Assembly: GCA_024681275.1 (NCBI GenBank)
Contig: JAILBD010000107.1
Coordinates: forward strand, 1 to 13,064
Direction: 5' to 3'
DNA: 13,064 bases
DNA from: Erysipelotrichaceae bacterium
GTDB taxonomy: Bacteria > Bacillota_I > Bacilli_A > Erysipelotrichales > Erysipelotrichaceae
Position numbers and translations under genes: made by a program. The first letter of the stretch is position 1; each line of letters begins with the position of its first letter. Positions 1 to 5,285 of the stretch are shown here, one piece after another. The notes under the pieces are model-generated. The model saw only the letters and a list, made by a program, of their open reading frames with translations. It was not told the DNA's origin and searched no databases.

Positions 1-282
1 ATCGATCAGCTTGAAATGCTGGTGGATCATGCCGATGCCCAGATCGTACGCATCCTTTGGCGATGTGATCGACACTTCGTTTCCGTTAACGAAGATCTGT
101 CCCTCATCCGGATAATAGACGCCTGACAGCATGTTCATCAGTGTCGTCTTGCCCGATCCGTTCTCACCCAAAAGAGAAAGGATCTCGCCCTTGTTGATAT
201 CGAGATCTACCTTGTTGTTTGCCAGTACTTTCTTTCCGAAACGCTTTGATATCCCGCGCATCGAAACGGCAGCTTCATTCAT
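1..282 (-). CDS. Nucleoside-type ABC transporter ATP-binding protein (N-terminal 94 aa, runs off left edge)
   Basis: This is the N-terminal part of an ABC ATPase that would power import of the ligand bound by the BMP lipoprotein encoded just upstream. The visible 94 residues carry a Walker A motif GENGSGKT at residues 39-46 and a Q-loop within GMIHQHFKLID at residues 84-94, and the window ends there. The HQHF Q-loop is typical of the RbsA/NupO-like sugar and nucleoside ATPases, which are usually about 500 aa with two fused ATPase domains, so most of the gene lies outside. The start at 282 is chosen because the reverse strand has GGGAGGTGG at 287-295, well placed before ATG. A hairpin terminator lies between this gene and the lipoprotein gene, so it is probably read by partial readthrough at a lower level. 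The permease genes should follow to the left. Family assignment is firm; nucleoside specificity is inferred from the lipoprotein and riboswitch. Confidence 0.93.
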   Translation of the reverse strand, partial: MNEAAVSMRGISKRFGKKVLANNKVDLDINKGEILSLLGENGSGKTTLMNMLSGVYYPDEGQIFVNGNEVSITSPKDAYDLGIGMIHQHFKLID

Positions 283-295
283 AAATCCACCTCCC

Positions 296-340
296 AAAAA
301 GAGAAAACATTACAGGCTTAAAGAATAAGCCTGTAATGTT
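296..340 (-). terminator. Attenuating hairpin between lipoprotein and ATPase genes
   Basis: There is a perfect 15-bp inverted repeat, 306-320 against 326-340, with a 5-nt loop. In the minus direction it is followed by TTCTCTTTTT, directly before the ribosome binding site of the ATPase gene. Its position within a transporter operon suggests partial termination that keeps the binding protein in excess over the ATPase. The U-tract is interrupted, so it may instead act mainly as an mRNA 3'-end stabiliser. Confidence 0.75.
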
Positions 341-365
341 GATCAAAATCGATTTAATATTCTGA

Positions 366-1604
366 CTAGTTCAGTTCCGTGATGCCATCGATCCTTGCCG
401 CAAAGTAAGGAGCACTTCTGAATTCTGACTCGTGGAAGTAACCATCGATCAGACACTCTGTCTCCGGAACGAAGTCCGCATCGACATCACCCAGGATGGA
501 AGTCGGAGTCTCGCCGCCGATCGTGAAAGTGGAAGCGTCGAAGACATGGAGCTCACCGGACATGATCTTGGATTCAGCCTCGGCAACTGCCTCTGCCGTA
601 CCCGGAGCGACGTTCTTGCCCAGCTCAGTGATCATGACCGCTTTATCCTCATAACCGGCCGTCCAGTCAGTGACGATATCGCTCCCTTCCAGCCAGCTCT
701 TCAGAACGTATTCATAGAGTCTCTCCCAGCCGTTGGAAGCGGAAGTCAGCGCCACATCCGGTGCGACATCCAGCATGGAGACGTTGTAACCGACAGAGTA
801 AGCTGTGAAGCCGTACTTGTTGTCTTCCATGTTCTTCTGCAGCTGTGAAGGAGCGCCTGTTGAGTCGGCATGCTGACCGACGATGACGCAACCCTGTGAC
901 ATCAGCTCATCAGCGACAGTCGCCTCAGCCGTCAGATCGAACCAGGAGTTCGTGTACTTGACATACATCTCAGCTTCCGGATAGACGCTTCTGAGTCCGA
1001 GGAAGAAACCGGTATAGCCGGACACGACCTCCGCATAAGGGAAGGCACCGACGTAACCGACCTTGACATTGCCATTCTCATTGTAGTTCTCAGGGACCAG
1101 TGCACCGTTCTCGGCCAGTTCCTTGATCTTCATGCCCGCGACGACACCGGAGACATATCTGGACTGATAAGTCTGAGGGAAGGCGTTCTTGAAGTTGGCA
1201 AGACCGCTGACTGCGGCGTTGTCACCTGTGCAAGCCAGGAAAGTCACATCAGGATATTCAGCTGCAGCCTGCTGCATGAAAGACTGATGAGAGTAGGAAT
1301 TGGAGATGACCAGCGTCGCACCATTCTCAACAAGGTCGACCGCCATGTCATAAGTCGTCTGATCTTCCGGAACATTGTACTTCCAGATGATCTTGTCATC
1401 AGAGATCCCTAATACCTTGCAGGCTTCCCTGATACCGTAAATGTGCGCATAAGTATAACCTTCGTTCTCATCACCGACCAGGATGACACCGACCTTAGGT
1501 TCGACGACCTCTTCTTCACCGCCGTTGCCCTCTTCCTTGGAAGAACAGCCGACTAAAGAGAAGATCATCAGGAATGCAAGTAAAACAGCTAATAATTTCT
1601 TCAT
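366..1604 (-). CDS. BMP-family substrate-binding lipoprotein of an ABC transporter (probable purine nucleoside binding)
   Basis: This 412-aa protein is a predicted extracellular lipoprotein that captures substrate for the ABC importer encoded downstream. It begins with MKKLLAVLLAFLMIFSL and the lipobox LVGC, with Cys20 as the lipidation site, then an acidic Gly/Glu-rich tether to about residue 35. The mature part starts with KVGVILVGDENEGYTYAHIYG and has the periplasmic-binding-protein layout of the BMP (basic membrane protein, Med-like) family; segments such as LVISNSYSHQ and GYVGAFPYAEVVSGYTGF fit this family. Known BMP proteins such as PnrA bind purine nucleosides. The ATG at 1604 has the purine-rich stretch GGAAAGGAAAAG upstream. 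A guanine riboswitch in the leader at 1771-1839 supports purine nucleoside as ligand. At 412 aa it is somewhat longer than the roughly 350 aa I expect for the family. The family is clear; the exact ligand is inferred. Confidence 0.93.
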   Translation of the reverse strand: MKKLLAVLLAFLMIFSLVGCSSKEEGNGGEEEVVEPKVGVILVGDENEGYTYAHIYGIREACKVLGISDDKIIWKYNVPEDQTTYDMAVDLVENGATLVISNSYSHQSFMQQAAAEYPDVTFLACTGDNAAVSGLANFKNAFPQTYQSRYVSGVVAGMKIKELAENGALVPENYNENGNVKVGYVGAFPYAEVVSGYTGFFLGLRSVYPEAEMYVKYTNSWFDLTAEATVADELMSQGCVIVGQHADSTGAPSQLQKNMEDNKYGFTAYSVGYNVSMLDVAPDVALTSASNGWERLYEYVLKSWLEGSDIVTDWTAGYEDKAVMITELGKNVAPGTAEAVAEAESKIMSGELHVFDASTFTIGGETPTSILGDVDADFVPETECLIDGYFHESEFRSAPYFAARIDGITELN

Positions 1605-1634
1605 TTCAATCTTTTCCTTTCCTTTCCATGAAAT

Positions 1635-1701
1635 GTAAAAACACTTCTTTTCAAGACGCTATGAATTATGATAAACACTAAAACATATTCTTCAAAAGAA
1701 G
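1635..1701 (-). terminator. Candidate expression-platform terminator of the guanine riboswitch
   Basis: Bases 1644-1651 (CTTCTTTT) pair with 1694-1701 (AAAAGAAG). After one mismatch, 1653-1655 pair with 1690-1692. A further bulged helix, GAATATG with CATAATTC, is possible inside the loop. On the minus strand the stem is followed by TGTTTTTAC, giving a U-rich tail. The loop is long and the helix AU-rich, so this is weaker than the other terminators here. It lies between the aptamer and the lipoprotein start, where an OFF-switch terminator would be expected. Confidence 0.3.
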
Positions 1702-1770
1702 AGCTTCCGGGATCGATTAGACCCCCTGTAATCCTATCGCAATAGATAGAACTACCGGGAAAGGGAATTC

Positions 1771-1839
1771 TATCATAGTCCTGGTATTTACGGCACCAAG
1801 GTAGAGACTCCTTCACCATATCTGAAGGATTATACGATA
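1771..1839 (-). promoter_or_regulatory. Guanine-class purine riboswitch aptamer
   Basis: Read on the minus strand this matches the purine riboswitch fold throughout. P1 is TATCGTA (1839-1833) with TATGATA (1777-1771), 7 bp with one G-U pair. It is followed by TAAT, then P2 CCTTCA/TGAAGG closing loop GATATGG. The joining segment is AGTCTCTACC. P3 is CTTGGT/ACCAGG closing a loop with CCGTAAAT. The 3' joining segment is GACTATG. The C of GACTATG equals C74 of the B. subtilis xpt aptamer and predicts guanine/hypoxanthine rather than adenine recognition; the U51 equivalent is kept, which argues against the 2'-deoxyguanosine variant. It sits in the leader of the BMP lipoprotein gene, so excess guanine should turn off nucleoside uptake. 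The expression platform is not obvious: GATAGAA/TTCTATC (1774-1745) could compete with P1. Confidence 0.95.
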
Positions 1840-1852
1840 TTTTTACCCCTCT

Positions 1853-1880
1853 ATTTTACAACAAAAAAAGACCCAGTAAA
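1853..1880 (-). promoter_or_regulatory. Candidate promoter for the riboswitch-lipoprotein transcript
   Basis: On the minus strand there is a -10-like TAAAAT (1858-1853) and a -35-like TTTACT (1880-1875), with a 16-nt spacer. Transcription would start shortly before the aptamer. The -35 hexamer lies inside the preceding terminator hairpin. The match is moderate and no better candidate was found between that terminator and the aptamer. Confidence 0.4.
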
Positions 1881-1892
1881 GGGTACCGGGTC
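1863..1892 (-). terminator. Rho-independent terminator between patatin-acylphosphatase gene and riboswitch
   Basis: Bases 1870-1878 pair with 1884-1892 around a 5-nt loop, and the minus-strand transcript ends in TTTTTTT. The one mismatch seen on the plus strand (A1875/C1887) becomes a G-U pair in minus-strand RNA, which shows that the structure is built for minus-strand transcription. It isolates the purine-uptake operon from the gene upstream. Confidence 0.85.
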
Positions 1893-1904
1893 CATTTTTC
1901 CAAT

Positions 1905-1918
1905 TGTAAGCGTTTTAC
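1905..1918. promoter_or_regulatory. Weak cre-like (CcpA) site
   Basis: On the minus strand the 14-mer GTAAAACGCTTACA matches the catabolite-responsive-element consensus TGWAANCGNTNWCA at every position but the first two. It lies in the roughly 400-bp gap upstream of the riboswitch promoter. A single imperfect site in AT-rich DNA can arise by chance. Confidence 0.2.
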
Positions 1919-1964
1919 TTTATTTCATTTCTTGAAAACACATAAAAGGCAGCGCTTTCCTGCA

Positions 1965-1995
1965 TATAAAAGCTGCGGAACCCATCCTGCAGCTT
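1965..1995 (-). terminator. Terminator-like hairpin just after the patatin-acylphosphatase stop
   Basis: Bases 1970-1976 (AAGCTGC) pair with 1989-1995 (GCAGCTT) over a 12-nt loop, and the minus-strand transcript continues TTTTAT. A mutually exclusive alternative pairs GCAGC at 1949-1953 with GCTGC at 1972-1976 and is followed by TTTTATG. With the stronger hairpin at 1863-1892 this would make a tandem terminator. The 1899-1965 stretch between them shows no gene. Confidence 0.5.
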
Positions 1996-2003
1996 CCTCT
2001 TTT

Positions 2004-3161
2004 TTACCAGTAATCGGCATTGAAACCATGTTCATCATCTTCAAGCGGAACGACTCTTTCGTCCGTCCTGTCGATGTGGATGTAACGGCTGTTTGAGATC
2101 ATGGAGAGAGCCGCATCGATCTCCTCTGCCGAACCCTGTATCTCCATGGTGACCGAACCATCATACTCGTTCTTTACCCAACCAGTCAGACCCAGGGCAT
2201 CCGCAGCCCGCATCGCCTGGAAACGGAAACCGACGCCTTGCACCTCGCCATAGAACTGAAAATGTTTGCGAATCTTCTTTCTCATGCGCTCGCTCCTTTG
2301 GACTGGTGCATATTCTTCAGACAGGAACTTCTTCAGTTCTTCCAGATGATCTTTAGCTTCCTTCCTGCCGATCTGATAGACCCGCTCCAGTTCTTCCGGA
2401 TCCTTCTCGGTCCGGCCGATCTTGAGACTTTCAGGCGGCTGTATCACGAAGACCAGCCCGTCTTTCTGATCCTCATAGATCTGAGCTGTCTCGCGGTTGT
2501 ATATGATATGCCTCTTTGCCATCGCATCGCAGATCAGAGGATAATCCTTCAGCGCGATGTTGATCAGCGGCATCAGTCTGTTCTTTTCCTTCCGATAGCC
2601 TCTTGGCTGTGTCAGGATGACCACATTACGGTCATAGCCTTTGCTTTTCATGAATGCGTAAGGGATGGAATCGCAGATCCCGCCATCCAGCAGCTTGTAG
2701 CCATCGACCTCCACGATCCTTGACACCAGCGGCATCGAAGCGGAAGCCCGCATCCACAACATGTCCCTCTCCAACCCATCGGAACAAAGATGGAAGACGC
2801 ACTCCCCCGACATCACATCGCTGGCACCGATGTAGAATTCCATCGGATCCTTGCCAAACGCCTCCGCATCAAAAGGATCCAGTTCCTCCGGAATGACCCT
2901 GTAGCAGAAATCCACATCAAAGAGATCACCGCTCTTCAGCCACGACCTGAAAGACCCGTAGCGCGGATCCCTGCAGAAAGTCTTGTTGTAGCGGCGCGGA
3001 CGGCCATGCTGATGCGACTTGTAGTTGCAGCCGAAGACCGCTCCGGCCGAGATGCCGACGGCACCATCAAAAGTGATGCCGTTCTCCATGAAGACGTCGA
3101 TGACGCCGCAGGTGAACAGGCCTCTCATGGCACCGCCTTCCATGACTAGTCCCTTTTTCAT
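2004..3161 (-). CDS. Patatin-like phospholipase fused to C-terminal acylphosphatase
   Basis: This 385-aa protein joins two enzyme domains. Residues 1 to about 283 are a YjjU-type bacterial patatin-like lipid acyl hydrolase: oxyanion loop GGAMRG (9-14), nucleophile elbow GISAG with Ser38, and catalytic Asp159 in LLDGG (157-161), giving the Ser-Asp dyad of the family. Residues about 298-385 are a complete acylphosphatase, which hydrolyses acyl phosphates: signature YGEVQGVGFR (304-313) with catalytic Arg313, and GWVKNEYDGSV with Asn331. The 18-residue Arg-Asn spacing equals that of classical acylphosphatases. There is no signal peptide or membrane helix, so it is cytoplasmic. The linker is only about 15 residues and contains an internal ribosome binding site and Met293. 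The Met1 start is kept because KKGLVMEGGAMRG is the first strand of the patatin fold; its own Shine-Dalgarno is poor. Both domains look active; the pairing suggests membrane-lipid or acyl-phosphate turnover, an inference. Confidence 0.92.
   Translation of the reverse strand: MKKGLVMEGGAMRGLFTCGVIDVFMENGITFDGAVGISAGAVFGCNYKSHQHGRPRRYNKTFCRDPRYGSFRSWLKSGDLFDVDFCYRVIPEELDPFDAEAFGKDPMEFYIGASDVMSGECVFHLCSDGLERDMLWMRASASMPLVSRIVEVDGYKLLDGGICDSIPYAFMKSKGYDRNVVILTQPRGYRKEKNRLMPLINIALKDYPLICDAMAKRHIIYNRETAQIYEDQKDGLVFVIQPPESLKIGRTEKDPEELERVYQIGRKEAKDHLEELKKFLSEEYAPVQRSERMRKKIRKHFQFYGEVQGVGFRFQAMRAADALGLTGWVKNEYDGSVTMEIQGSAEEIDAALSMISNSRYIHIDRTDERVVPLEDDEHGFNADYW
2283..2299 (-). promoter_or_regulatory. 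Internal Shine-Dalgarno and in-frame ATG for a free acylphosphatase
   Basis: On the minus strand AAAGGAG (2299-2293) stands 7 nt before an in-frame ATG (2285-2283), which is Met293 of the fusion. Initiation here would give a 93-aa protein ending at 2004, the normal size of a single-domain acylphosphatase, beginning MRKKIRKHFQFYGEVQGV. This is one of the best ribosome binding sites in the window and lies exactly at the domain boundary, while the fusion's own start has no close Shine-Dalgarno. Confidence 0.55.
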
Positions 3162-3169
3162 AACAACAT
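3158..3169 (-). other. Possible three-codon leader ORF overlapping the patatin start
   Basis: On the minus strand AGGTG (3179-3175) lies 5 nt before ATG TTG TTA TGA (3169-3158), encoding Met-Leu-Leu. Its TGA overlaps the ATG of the patatin fusion as ATGA. The AGGTG is 13 nt from the patatin ATG, too far to serve it directly, so reinitiation from this mini-ORF could load the main gene. It may be chance in such a short stretch. Confidence 0.25.
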
Positions 3170-3180
3170 TTTAACACCTG

Positions 3181-3212
3181 ATAAAAAGAGCTTGCATCAC
3201 ACAAGCTCTTTT
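3181..3212 (-). terminator. Rho-independent terminator after the OYE-family oxidoreductase
   Basis: A perfect 11-bp stem (3184-3194 with 3202-3212) with a 7-nt loop is followed on the minus strand by TTTTTAT. It lies 12 bp after the oxidoreductase stop codon and only about 20 bp before the patatin start. That leaves almost no room for a normal promoter, so the patatin gene may depend on readthrough. Confidence 0.88.
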
Positions 3213-3224
3213 CCATCAGATTTC

Positions 3225-5168
3225 TTACAGACCGTAAACGAAGGCCCTGTCGTGACCGGAATGCAAAGCGTCGTAGATCTGACCCGGCCTGTCGGAATCA
3301 CCGACCAGGATGAGCCTTGGACCATACTCCTTCTTCAGTTCCTCATAATCAGGACGCTGCGACCTGACGCCCATCGCCAGGACGACCGTATCAGCCGGGA
3401 TCAGAGTCTCTTCGTTGCTGTGGGTATCCTTGACGACGACACCGTCCTCTTTCACTGCCATCAGGGCCTTGCCCTTGGCGATCGTGCCGCCGGCTTTCAT
3501 GATCTCCTGCGCCAGATGCATGACCACGGACGGATAGAGATTTCCACCGACCTTGTCCAGCATCTCAACGACAGTGACCTTGTGATCCTTGCTCAGACAT
3601 TCTGCCGTCTCAAGTCCTGTGACACCGCCACCGACGATGACGACGTTCTCACCCTTGACCTCAGCCTTGCCGGCTAGATAGTCCTCGGCAGTGACTGCCC
3701 TCTCGATACCTTCGATCAGAGGCCTCTGCGCCTTGCCGCCGGCAGCCATGAAGACCGCTTCCGCATTGATGGCTTTGATCGCCTCCATTGAAGCAGGCGT
3801 GCTGAGTCTGACCTCAACACCGGCAGCCTTCAGCTGTTCTTCCATCGTCTCCACGAATTCGGCGATCATCGACTTGTTTGGCGGAAGTGCTGCCAGATTG
3901 GCAGTGCCGCCCAGTTTATCCTCCGCTTCAAAGAGGACCGTCTTGAAGCCTCTCTTTGCCAGCGTCAGGGCAGCTTCCATGCCAGCCGGACCGCCGCCGA
4001 TGACAGCGACCGTCCTGCCTGCGCCGTTCTTCACGAGCTTCTCATCGCCCCACTCGAATTCTCTGCCAAGGATCGGGTTCAGTGTGCAGCCAAGCGGAAG
4101 TCCGTCGTTCAGGATGCGGAAACACTCCATGCAGCCCAGACACTTGCGGATCTGCTTCTCGTTGCCCTCTGCCGCCTTCCTGACGAAATCCGGATCTGCC
4201 AGATGTCCTCTGGCGATACCGACGAAGTCGACATCTCCCTCTTCCAGCATCATCTCCGCGAAAGCAGGATGCTTGATGTTGGCGACGGCGATGACAGGAA
4301 TATTCACTTCCTTTCTGATATTGGCAGCCAGGTGTTTCTTCCAGCCTTCCGCAAAATAGGAAGGTTCGATGATCGTCGCACCGGAATCATAGGTGCCGCA
4401 GCTCACATTGATGCAGCTGATGCCCAGCTGTTCCAGGTATTTTGCCTGGGCAATACCATCTTCCTCACTGATGCCGCCTTCCAGATAGTCGTTGCCGTTG
4501 ATACGCACAGAGATCGGGAACTTCGGACCGCAGTAGGCCTTGATGCCCATGATGATCTCCGTCACGAAACGCATCCTTCCTTCGAAACTGCCACCGTACT
4601 TGTCGGTACGCTTGTTGGTATGCGGAGACAGGAACTGCGAGACCAGGTAGCCATGCGCGCCATGGATCTCGACGCCATCGATGCCCGCCTTCTGGGCGAT
4701 GACAGCACCGGTAACGAACTTCTTGACCAGAGCCTCCACCTCTTCAGTCGTCAGAGCTCTTGGCTGTTCGCCGATGACCTTGCAGGTGACATCGGATGCG
4801 GAAACAGGCTGCCTGCCTCCGATCAGACGGCTCGGCGTCTGATTGCCCGGGTGATGCAGCTGAACGAAGATCTTCGTTCCATAGGCATGGACCGCTTCGG
4901 CAAGCCTTGACAGCTGGCCTATCATGTACGTATCCGTCACGCTGAGCTGATTCGGTGTGCCGACACCGGTCTCATTATCCACTCTGGTGATCTCGGTGAT
5001 GATCAGACCGACACCGCCCCTGGCCCTGTCGGCATAGTACTTGATCATCCTCTCACCAGCTTCCCCTGACGATTCAGCCAGGGAACAGCCCATTGCCGGC
5101 ATGACGACGCGGTTCTTGATCTCAAGACCCCCTATCTTACCGGCTTCTAGCAATTTCTCGTAAGACAT
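3225..5168 (-). CDS. Old-yellow-enzyme/2,4-dienoyl-CoA reductase-type FMN, Fe-S, FAD oxidoreductase
   Basis: This 647-aa soluble enzyme has the full three-cofactor layout of FadH/BaiCD-type ene reductases. Residues about 1-335 form the FMN TIM barrel, with HGAHGYLVSQFLSP (169-182) and GGSFEGRMRF (192-201). Cys343, Cys346, Cys349 and Cys361 should bind a 4Fe-4S cluster. Residues about 385-647 form the FAD/NAD(P)H module with dinucleotide motifs GGGPAG (391-396) and GGGVTG (513-518). The family moves electrons from NAD(P)H through FAD and Fe-S to FMN, reducing activated C=C bonds; substrates range from dienoyl-CoA to bile-acid intermediates and cinnamate-like enoates, and the sequence does not settle which. 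AGGAAG lies 6 nt before the ATG at 5168. It is a single-gene unit with promoter 5217-5245 and terminator 3181-3212. The Cys spacing is CX2CX2C-X11-C, one residue shorter in the second gap than in E. coli FadH as I recall it. Confidence 0.93.
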   Translation of the reverse strand: MSYEKLLEAGKIGGLEIKNRVVMPAMGCSLAESSGEAGERMIKYYADRARGGVGLIITEITRVDNETGVGTPNQLSVTDTYMIGQLSRLAEAVHAYGTKIFVQLHHPGNQTPSRLIGGRQPVSASDVTCKVIGEQPRALTTEEVEALVKKFVTGAVIAQKAGIDGVEIHGAHGYLVSQFLSPHTNKRTDKYGGSFEGRMRFVTEIIMGIKAYCGPKFPISVRINGNDYLEGGISEEDGIAQAKYLEQLGISCINVSCGTYDSGATIIEPSYFAEGWKKHLAANIRKEVNIPVIAVANIKHPAFAEMMLEEGDVDFVGIARGHLADPDFVRKAAEGNEKQIRKCLGCMECFRILNDGLPLGCTLNPILGREFEWGDEKLVKNGAGRTVAVIGGGPAGMEAALTLAKRGFKTVLFEAEDKLGGTANLAALPPNKSMIAEFVETMEEQLKAAGVEVRLSTPASMEAIKAINAEAVFMAAGGKAQRPLIEGIERAVTAEDYLAGKAEVKGENVVIVGGGVTGLETAECLSKDHKVTVVEMLDKVGGNLYPSVVMHLAQEIMKAGGTIAKGKALMAVKEDGVVVKDTHSNEETLIPADTVVLAMGVRSQRPDYEELKKEYGPRLILVGDSDRPGQIYDALHSGHDRAFVYGL

Positions 5169-5216
5169 GTTTGACTTCCTTTCCTATAAATGATCGTTAG
5201 ATTAGTTTTCATTTTT

Positions 5217-5245
5217 ATTATATGTTCTTGTGATATTTTTAACAA
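5217..5245 (-). promoter_or_regulatory. Sigma-70-type promoter of the OYE-family oxidoreductase gene
   Basis: The minus strand has a perfect -10 TATAAT (5222-5217) and a -35 TTGTTA (5245-5240) with a 17-nt spacer. It lies about 50 bp before the start codon and directly after the trkH terminator. It is the best promoter in the window and makes the oxidoreductase an independent transcription unit. Confidence 0.75.
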
Positions 5246-5257
5246 TTCAGATGCATG

Positions 5258-5281
5258 AAAAAGACCGCCATCAGCGGTCTT
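5258..5281 (-). terminator. Rho-independent terminator of the trk operon
   Basis: A perfect 8-bp GC-rich stem (5261-5268 with 5274-5281) closes a 5-nt loop and is followed by TTTCATG on the minus strand, giving five consecutive T residues counting the base of the stem. It begins 4 bp after the trkH stop codon. Confidence 0.85.
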
Positions 5282-5285
5282 GTGC

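Noticed and set aside
131..328. A 65-codon plus-strand open frame over the ABC ATPase start
   Set aside because: It is the complement of the ATPase N-terminus, which has a clear Walker A motif on the minus strand.
1601..1819. A 72-codon minus-strand open frame upstream of the lipoprotein gene
   Set aside because: It overlaps the purine riboswitch aptamer and its leader, has no family resemblance, and is better explained as untranslated regulatory RNA.
1833..1866. A promoter using the TATAAT at the aptamer 5' side with TTGTAA upstream
   Set aside because: The spacer would be 21 nt, and the TATAAT is part of the conserved purine aptamer sequence, so the match is coincidental.
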